Assembly (NCBI GenBank): GCA_934589705.1
Contig: CAKTOH010000037.1
Coordinates: 1-10,208, forward strand
Source: an uncultured Oscillospiraceae bacterium
GTDB taxonomy: Bacteria > Bacillota > Clostridia > Oscillospirales > Oscillospiraceae
Reading direction: 5' to 3'
Length of the DNA stretch: 10,208 nt
In this document: positions 5,691 through 10,208 of the stretch, in pieces
Numbering within the stretch: position 1 is the first letter of the stretch
Layout of the letters: each line of letters starts with the position of its first letter
Notes under the pieces: model-generated
The model's database searches: none
What the model saw: only the letters and a program-made list of their open reading frames with translations
Told to the model about the DNA's origin: nothing
Translations under genes and position numbers: made by a program

Positions 5691-7283
5691 TTAACCTTCC
5701 TGCACCACAATCTCGGAGACTTTCAGCCCGGGATTTCTGCGGCAGGTGAAATCGATGGCCCAGTAGGAGCTGAACACCATCAGATTCCGCCCCCGGTAGT
5801 CTTCCAGAAGCTCCGCGTCACTGCCCAGGTTCAGGTCGCTCAGGTCGCCGGGATACTCGTCGATGACCCGGATTTCCTCGTAGGGCAGAGTCTCCATCCG
5901 CAGCTCCACGCCGTACTCATTCTTCATCCGGTACTGGAATACTTCCAATTGCAGCACGCCGACCACGCCCACGATGACTTCCTCCATACCGGAGTTGGGC
6001 AGCTTGAAAATCTGAATGGCACCCTCCTGGGCGATCTGCTCGGTGCCCTTGACGAACTGCTTGCGCTTCATGGAGTCCTTGGCGGACACCCGGCTGAAAT
6101 GCTCCGGGGCGAAGGTGGGAATGCCGGAGAAGGTGAACTTCTTGCCCGGCACGGTGATGGTATCGCCGATGGCAAAAATGCCCGGGTCGAAAACGCCGAT
6201 CACGTCCCCGGCGTAGGCCTCGTCCACGATTTCCCGCTCGGCGGCCATCAGCTGCTGGGGCTGACTCAGCCGCATTTTCTTGTTGCCCTGAACATGGAAA
6301 TACTCCGCGTCCCGGGTGAATTTGCCGGAGCAAATCCGCATGAACGCCAGTCGATCCCGGTGGGCTTTGTTCATATTCGCCTGAATTTTGAAAACAAAGG
6401 CGGAAAAATCCGGGTCAAAGGTATCAATGACACCGCAGTCCGCCGTCCGGGGCAGAGGCGGCGGAGTCAGCTTCAGGAAGGCCTCCAGGAAGGGCTCAAT
6501 GCCGAAATTCGTCAGGGCGGAGCCGAAGAACACCGGAGACAGCTGACCGTTTTCCACAGCCTGGGCATCCATTTCCCGTCCGGCGGACAGAAGCTCCACA
6601 TCGTCGATCAGCTGCCGGGCTTTCTGCTCGCTGCCCAGAAGCTCCGCAACCTTCGGATCGTACAGATCGACTTCCAGCTTATCGGCTCTTGACTTGCCGT
6701 TGACACCGGAGAAGAACAGCAGTTCCGCCTTCTCCCGGTCGTAGACGCCCTGGAAGTCCTTGCCGCAGCCGATGGGCCAGTTCATGGCGTAGGTCTCAAT
6801 GCCCAGCTCCCGCTCCACCTCGTCCAGGAGGTCAAAGGGATCCTTGGTCTCCCGATCCATCTTGTTGATGAAGGTGAAAATGGGAATGTGCCGCATGGCA
6901 CAGACCTTGAAGAGCTTTCTCGTCTGGGGCTCCACGCCCTTGGCTCCGTCGATGACCATGACAGCGGAGTCCGCGGCCATCAGGGTCCGGTAGGTGTCCT
7001 CGGAAAAGTCCTGGTGACCCGGGGTATCCAGAATGTTGATGCAGAAGCCCTCGTACTGGAACTGCATCACGGAGGAAGTCACGGAAATGCCCCGCTGCTT
7101 CTCGATTTCCATCCAGTCGGAGGTTGCGGCCCGGGAATTCTTCTTGCCCTTGACCACGCCGGCCTGGGCAATGGCTCCGCCGTAGAGCAGGAATTTTTCG
7201 GTTAGGGTGGTTTTACCGGCATCCGGGTGGGAAATAATGGCGAAAGTCCGGCGGCGGCTGATTTCTTCTCGCAGGGTAGGCAT
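5691..7283 (-). CDS. prfC: Peptide chain release factor 3
   Basis: RF3 is a ribosome-associated GTPase that ejects RF1 or RF2 after peptide release. The 530-residue length is that of the full family. The N-terminal G domain shows the P-loop SHPDAGKTT (18-26), switch I EKQRGISVTSS (61-71), the G3 motif DTPGH (86-90) and the G4 motif NKMD (140-143). SDWMEIEKQRGISVTSS is the RF3-type version and distinguishes it from EF-G and LepA. Domain II and the RF3-specific C-terminal domain follow, without breaks. The start is ATG at 7281-7283, with GGAGGA 8 nt upstream. It is a single-gene unit with its own promoter (7362-7390) and terminator (5646-5683). Confidence 0.97.
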   Translation of the reverse strand: MPTLREEISRRRTFAIISHPDAGKTTLTEKFLLYGGAIAQAGVVKGKKNSRAATSDWMEIEKQRGISVTSSVMQFQYEGFCINILDTPGHQDFSEDTYRTLMAADSAVMVIDGAKGVEPQTRKLFKVCAMRHIPIFTFINKMDRETKDPFDLLDEVERELGIETYAMNWPIGCGKDFQGVYDREKAELLFFSGVNGKSRADKLEVDLYDPKVAELLGSEQKARQLIDDVELLSAGREMDAQAVENGQLSPVFFGSALTNFGIEPFLEAFLKLTPPPLPRTADCGVIDTFDPDFSAFVFKIQANMNKAHRDRLAFMRICSGKFTRDAEYFHVQGNKKMRLSQPQQLMAAEREIVDEAYAGDVIGVFDPGIFAIGDTITVPGKKFTFSGIPTFAPEHFSRVSAKDSMKRKQFVKGTEQIAQEGAIQIFKLPNSGMEEVIVGVVGVLQLEVFQYRMKNEYGVELRMETLPYEEIRVIDEYPGDLSDLNLGSDAELLEDYRGRNLMVFSSYWAIDFTCRRNPGLKVSEIVVQEG

Positions 7284-7361
7284 CTGTCAAGTCCTCCATT
7301 GTAAACTGAAAATCCGGAGGGCAGTTTCCTCCCGATCCGATAATTCTTTCAAAACCAATTC

Positions 7362-7390
7362 AGTCTACCATATTATTCCGCAGTTTACAA
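7362..7390 (-). promoter_or_regulatory. Extended -10 promoter of prfC
   Basis: On the minus strand TTGTAA (7385-7390) and TAGACT (7362-7367) have a 17-bp spacer that ends in TGG, giving an extended -10. The expected start is near 7355, leaving a leader of about 70 nt. That leader can form a small GGAGG/CCTCC hairpin (7316-7332). The promoter lies in the 126-bp gap after birA, where I see no terminator, so some readthrough from the biotin operon is possible. Confidence 0.6.
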
Positions 7391-7409
7391 GAGGGATTAT
7401 CAGATTTTT

Positions 7410-8387
7410 TCACTGTTTTTCGTCGGGCTCCGCGGGAACCACACGAACCTCCCCATAGGAAAGGCTCTGCTCCTCCCCGTTTGCAAAGCGCACCCGCAGA
7501 CGGCACCGATCGTCAATGTCCAACGCCCGCGCCGGTTTGCTTTCCCCGCCTGCCGTTACGGCGACTGTTTTCCCGATCACCAGGCTTCGGCGGCGGTAGT
7601 CCTCCAGAAAATCCCCGCCGGTGCGGTACAGCGTCCAGAACCGGTTGAGAAATTCCGCTGCCAGCTTATTTTTCCCGTCGGACACCGGGCTTTCCCAAAG
7701 CGCTCCCGCAACGTCCGCGATTTCCGGCGGGAAGCCGCCTTTGGGAGCGTAGACGTTGATGCCCGCCCCCACGACCACATACTCCGGCGCGCCGGTTTCC
7801 AGGCTGAAGGAGGCCTCGCAGAGAATCCCGCAGACCTTCTTGCCGCGAAGGAAAATGTCGTTGACCCACTTGATTTGAGGGTTCTCCACCCCCAGTGCTT
7901 CCATAGCCTGGCACATGGCCGCGGCCGCCGCGGCGGTGAGCAGCACCGTCTGCTGAGGGTCTCCTGCCGGACGCAGAAGCAGACTCAGATAAACGCCGGT
8001 ATCCTCCGGGGAATAGAAGGTTCTTCCATACCGACCCCGCCCCTGGGTCTGGCTTCCCGCCAACACCACCGTACCCTCCGGCGCACCCTGCTCCGCCAGA
8101 CGGCGGGCGGCGGCATTGGTGGAATCCAGGGTCTTTTCCACCAACGGACGCAGCTCCGGATTCAGATATTTGGCGATGCCCTGGGCAGACAGCACGTCCC
8201 CCTGCTCGGACAGCCGATAGCCCCGGTTTGTCACCGCGTCAATGGGATAGCCTGCCTGCCGCAGCGCCTTCACCGCCTTGCACACCGCCGCCCGGGACAC
8301 AGCCAGCTCTCTTGCCGCCTCTTCCCCGGAAAGGAAGTTGCCCCGCCGGGTTTCCAGCAGGGTCAGCAGTTTCTCTTTCGTTGTCAC
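7410..8387 (-). CDS. birA: Bifunctional biotin ligase / biotin operon repressor BirA
   Basis: The 325-residue protein makes biotinyl-AMP, transfers biotin to carboxyl carrier lysines, and as a class II BirA binds DNA when biotin is plentiful. The N-terminus (about 1-60) is a winged helix with LSGEEAARELAVSRAAVCKAVKALR and the NRGYRL wing. The ligase core shows the biotinyl-AMP loop GRGRYGR (116-122), KWVNDIF (173-179) and GKKVCGILCE (182-191). A small C-terminal domain follows, with GKTVAV and SYGEVRVV. The start is GTG at 8385-8387, supported by GGGGGAG 5 nt upstream and by the position of the winged helix. A longer reading to 8531 adds 48 residues that are only the out-of-frame DUF1284 gene. 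It overlaps the DUF1284 stop by 4 nt (GTGA). The matching operator upstream of bioY implies autoregulation. Confidence 0.96.
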   Translation of the reverse strand: MTTKEKLLTLLETRRGNFLSGEEAARELAVSRAAVCKAVKALRQAGYPIDAVTNRGYRLSEQGDVLSAQGIAKYLNPELRPLVEKTLDSTNAAARRLAEQGAPEGTVVLAGSQTQGRGRYGRTFYSPEDTGVYLSLLLRPAGDPQQTVLLTAAAAAAMCQAMEALGVENPQIKWVNDIFLRGKKVCGILCEASFSLETGAPEYVVVGAGINVYAPKGGFPPEIADVAGALWESPVSDGKNKLAAEFLNRFWTLYRTGGDFLEDYRRRSLVIGKTVAVTAGGESKPARALDIDDRCRLRVRFANGEEQSLSYGEVRVVPAEPDEKQ

Positions 8388-8764
8388 GGTGTCTCCCCCT
8401 TCCAGACGCACAGGCTGCTCCACTGGCAGTCCCCACAGATTTCTTCCCGCTTTCCGGGACGCAAGACAGCCTTCTCCACCAGAGCGGAGAAGGTCAGGTA
8501 GGGCATCCGCTGACCTGGTTTCAGACCGCACCGCCCAAGCACCTGCCGGTCATACCGGCAGGCCTTTTCGGCGCAGCTGTCCGTCAGCCGGTTGGGGCAG
8601 GCAGCGCAAATATCGTCGCTGCCCGCAACCAGACAGATTTCCGGGGTTTCTTCCAGGATTTTCTTCATCCGGGTCATGTTTTCCACAAAGGCCCCGCTGT
8701 AGCCCTCCCCCCGGAAGAAGGGAAGGCACATGCCGTGGTGGGCCCGGATTTTGTAGGCGCTCAC
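8384..8764 (-). CDS. DUF1284 domain-containing cysteine-rich protein
   Basis: The small 126-residue protein starts at GTG (8762-8764). The N-terminal motif KIRAHHGMCLPFF (5-17), then GEGYSGAFVENM (19-30) and DDICAACPN (50-58), match DUF1284 as I know it. It has ten cysteines: 13, 44, 53, 56, 64, 69, 79, 110, 113 and 119. Two clusters, C53-x2-C56-x7-C64-x4-C69 and C110-x2-C113-x5-C119, look like iron-sulfur or zinc ligands. No membrane helix is present. The start follows from the conserved HH motif and a GTGA overlap with the bioY stop. Its own stop overlaps the birA start in the same way, and no strong ribosome binding site precedes it, so translation should be coupled. The function is unknown; the setting suggests a link to biotin or to its regulation. 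Confidence 0.85.
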   Translation of the reverse strand: MSAYKIRAHHGMCLPFFRGEGYSGAFVENMTRMKKILEETPEICLVAGSDDICAACPNRLTDSCAEKACRYDRQVLGRCGLKPGQRMPYLTFSALVEKAVLRPGKREEICGDCQWSSLCVWKGETP

Positions 8765-9303
8765 AGCCGGATGGCCTTTTTCAGCCGCTTGCACAGCACC
8801 AGCGCCAGGGCGATCTTCACCAGATCCGGCACAATGTAGGGGAACACGCACCAGCCCAGGGCCGTCCAGATCCCCACAGGGCCGGTGGTCTTGGCATAGA
8901 CCGTCACGAACCAGACGGTGCCGAAAGCGTAGCAGGCAATGAGACCCAGCACCATGGAGCCGGCCAGTACCACCGTCCGGTTGCCGGGAACCTTCTCCAT
9001 GACCCACATGAGAGCCGCCGCCACCAGGAATCCTACAATATAGCCGCCGGTGCTGCCCATGAGGATCCCCACGCCTCCGGTAAAGCCGGAGAACACCGGA
9101 ATGCCCACGCAGCCCAGCAGAATGTAAACCAGCACCGCAAGGGTTCCCCGCTTGCCGCCCAGCACGCCTACCGCCAGAAATACGGCGAAGGTTTGCATGG
9201 TAAAGGGCACCACATAGGGCACCGAAATCCAGGAGCATACCGCCATAACCACCGCGAACATGGCAATGTAGGCCATGTCCCGTACCGTCAGCTTCTTTTC
9301 CAT
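8761..9303 (-). CDS. bioY: Biotin transporter BioY (ECF S component)
   Basis: The 180-residue integral membrane protein is the biotin-binding substrate component of an energy-coupling-factor transporter. It partners with a shared EcfA/EcfA'/EcfT module not present in this window. About six hydrophobic segments span the chain. The family signature is clear: VPFTMQTFAV (32-41), GIPVF (67-71), FTGGVGILMGSTGGYIVGF (74-92) and a late F-P-Y-I-V-P-D-x-x-K (154-163). The start ATG at 9301-9303 has GGAGG 9 nt upstream. It is the first gene of the operon and sits just behind a near-consensus promoter with a BirA operator. No bioA/B/D/F genes are seen here, which fits salvage rather than synthesis, though synthesis genes could lie elsewhere. 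Confidence 0.96.
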   Translation of the reverse strand: MEKKLTVRDMAYIAMFAVVMAVCSWISVPYVVPFTMQTFAVFLAVGVLGGKRGTLAVLVYILLGCVGIPVFSGFTGGVGILMGSTGGYIVGFLVAAALMWVMEKVPGNRTVVLAGSMVLGLIACYAFGTVWFVTVYAKTTGPVGIWTALGWCVFPYIVPDLVKIALALVLCKRLKKAIRL

Positions 9304-9335
9304 TGAGAAATACCTCCAAGTTTTTTGTCGAGGGA

Positions 9336-9364
9336 ACTATACCATGTGGGATACAGATTGTCAA
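9336..9364 (-). promoter_or_regulatory. Promoter of the bioY-DUF1284-birA operon
   Basis: On the minus strand TTGACA (9359-9364) and TATAGT (9336-9341) are 17 bp apart. The -35 is a perfect match and TGG precedes the -10. This is a very strong extended -10 promoter, as expected for one controlled by a repressor. The start would fall near 9329, about 26 nt before the bioY ATG. Confidence 0.88.
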
Positions 9365-9389
9365 CTCTTATTTCTTAGAAGGTTTACAA
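9358..9389 (-). promoter_or_regulatory. BirA operator overlapping the -35 element
   Basis: On the minus strand TTGTAAACC (9381-9389), 14 bp, then AGTTGACAA (9358-9366) form an inverted repeat. The known bacterial BirA box is TTGTAAACC-N14/15-GGTTTACAA. The first half-site is perfect and the second differs at two positions, one of which helps create the TTGACA -35 hexamer. Holo-BirA bound here would block RNA polymerase. The encoded BirA has the required winged helix. Confidence 0.88.
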
Positions 9390-9396
9390 TCAGTGC

Positions 9397-9426
9397 AAAA
9401 AGACGCACCGCAAATGCGGTGCGTCT
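9397..9426 (-). terminator. Intrinsic terminator of the aldolase gene
   Basis: A perfect 11-bp GC-rich stem pairs AGACGCACCGC (9401-9411) with GCGGTGCGTCT (9416-9426), with a 4-nt loop. On the minus strand it is followed by TTTTT. It lies 23 bp after the fba stop codon and just before the BirA operator, insulating the biotin operon from glycolytic transcription. Confidence 0.92.
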
Positions 9427-9449
9427 GAAGGATTTGGGAAACTGACCGA

Positions 9450-10208
9450 TCAGGCCTTGCCGTCGGAACCCAGAACGTGGACGATCTTGTGAGCGACCAT
9501 GTCCTTGACCGCCTGACGGGCGGGCTTCAGGTACTGACGAGGATCGAAGTGATCGGGATGCTCGTAGAAGTACTTGCGGATGTTGCCGGTCATAGCCAGA
9601 CGGATATCGGAGTCGATATTGATCTTGCAGACAGCCAGCTGAGCGGCCTTGCGCAGCTGATCCTCAGGAATGCCGATGGCGTCGGGCATATTGCCGCCGT
9701 AGGTGTTGACCATCTTCACGAACTCCTGGGGCACGGAGGAAGAGCCGTGCAGCACGATGGGGAAGCCGGGCAGACGCTTGATGCACTCCTCCAGCACGTC
9801 GAAGCGCAGGGGGGGCGGAACCAGAATGCCGTCGGCATTGCGGGTGCACTGAGAGGGCTTGAACTTGTAAGCGCCGTGGCTGGTGCCGATGGCGATGGCC
9901 AGGGAGTCACAGCCGGTGCGGGAGACGAACTCCTCCACCTCTTCGGGGTGGGTGTAGCTTTCCTTGCCGTGCTCGACAGCGACCTCGTCCTCAACGCCGG
10001 CCAGGGTGCCCAGCTCGGCCTCGACCACAACGCCGTGATCGTGGGCGTACTCAACAACCTTCTTGGTCAGGGCGATGTTCTCTTCAAAGGACTTGGAGGA
10101 GGCGTCGATCATGACGGAGGTGAAGCCGCCATCGACACAGCTCTTGCACAGCTCGAAGCTGTCGCCGTGGTCCAGGTGCAGAGCGATGGGAATATCCGGA
10201 TTCTCAAT
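9450..10208 (-). CDS. fba: Class II fructose-1,6-bisphosphate aldolase (5' end outside window)
   Basis: This is the zinc-dependent aldolase that interconverts fructose 1,6-bisphosphate with dihydroxyacetone phosphate and glyceraldehyde 3-phosphate, in glycolysis and gluconeogenesis. The 252 residues visible run to the stop; by family length roughly 55-60 N-terminal residues lie beyond the window. Reading from the window end, ALHLDHG carries a zinc/catalytic-region histidine and aspartate, and GFTSVMIDAS follows. Then come EAELGTLAG, AIGTSHGAYKF (zinc histidine), LHGSSSVP (zinc histidine) and CKINIDSDIR (phosphate-binding end of the barrel). These show the class II FbaA type. The reading frame is open to position 10208, so the first in-frame internal ATG (10112) is not the start. 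It ends at a strong terminator. Codon choice is biased toward few GC-ending codons, as expected for a highly expressed gene. Confidence 0.96.
   Translation of the reverse strand: MENPDIPIALHLDHGDSFELCKSCVDGGFTSVMIDASSKSFEENIALTKKVVEYAHDHGVVVEAELGTLAGVEDEVAVEHGKESYTHPEEVEEFVSRTGCDSLAIAIGTSHGAYKFKPSQCTRNADGILVPPPLRFDVLEECIKRLPGFPIVLHGSSSVPQEFVKMVNTYGGNMPDAIGIPEDQLRKAAQLAVCKINIDSDIRLAMTGNIRKYFYEHPDHFDPRQYLKPARQAVKDMVAHKIVHVLGSDGKA

Noticed and set aside
7312..7336. GGAGG/CCTCC hairpin in the prfC leader as a possible regulatory element
   Set aside because: The stem is only about 5 bp with a mismatch, without a terminator tail or recognisable riboswitch features.
8388..8531. 48-residue N-terminal extension of BirA
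   Set aside because: It is the DUF1284 coding sequence in another frame and has no homology to BirA. GTG at 8385-8387 has a good ribosome binding site and places the winged helix at the N-terminus.
8765..9364. Upstream part of the long minus-strand frame containing DUF1284
   Set aside because: This stretch is bioY read in the wrong frame. The DUF1284 homology begins at the GTG at 8762-8764, which overlaps the bioY stop.

Overview
The window looks like chromosomal DNA of a GC-moderate to GC-rich Bacillota, probably a gut Clostridia of the Oscillospiraceae/Ruminococcaceae type. This rests on strong AGGAGG-type ribosome binding sites, near-consensus sigma-A promoters with 17-bp spacers, BirA-controlled BioY biotin uptake, and a palindromic intergenic repeat resembling those I recall from such genomes. 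The lineage is an inference; no marker gene here settles it.

Layout. Positions 1-74 hold tRNA-Val(GAC) on the minus strand, with its own strong promoter and a hairpin filling the short 5' leader. An alr-capA operon follows (2810 to 148, minus): alanine racemase, then a membrane-anchored CapA-family protein whose Shine-Dalgarno overlaps the alr stop codon. A 145-bp divergent promoter region separates it from the only plus-strand transcription unit, a DUF3786 protein and a six-helix membrane protein overlapping by 4 nt (2956-4391). That unit converges on a minus-strand AAC(3)-family acetyltransferase (4632-5417). The acetyltransferase is bracketed by two different fold-back elements, at 4402-4617 downstream and about 5440-5612 upstream; the upstream one forms most of its predicted mRNA leader. 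Peptide chain release factor 3 (prfC, 5691-7283, minus) follows, with its own promoter and a hairpin terminator. Next is a compact biotin operon, bioY-DUF1284-birA (9303 to 7410, minus), with both junctions being 4-nt GTGA overlaps and a BirA operator covering the -35 element. The window ends inside class II fructose-bisphosphate aldolase (9450 to beyond 10208, minus), which has a strong terminator.

How the genes work together. The biotin operon is self-contained: BioY brings in biotin, BirA attaches it to carboxylases, and BirA should shut off its own operon through the operator. The small ten-cysteine DUF1284 protein, translationally locked between the two, is the most interesting unknown. 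Alr supplies D-alanine for peptidoglycan and CapA is a surface protein, so alr-capA is probably an envelope operon. The rest is housekeeping translation and glycolysis. I did not find a clearly new multi-gene system. The best leads are the DUF1284 protein in the biotin operon and the structured leader and fold-back elements around the AAC(3) gene.
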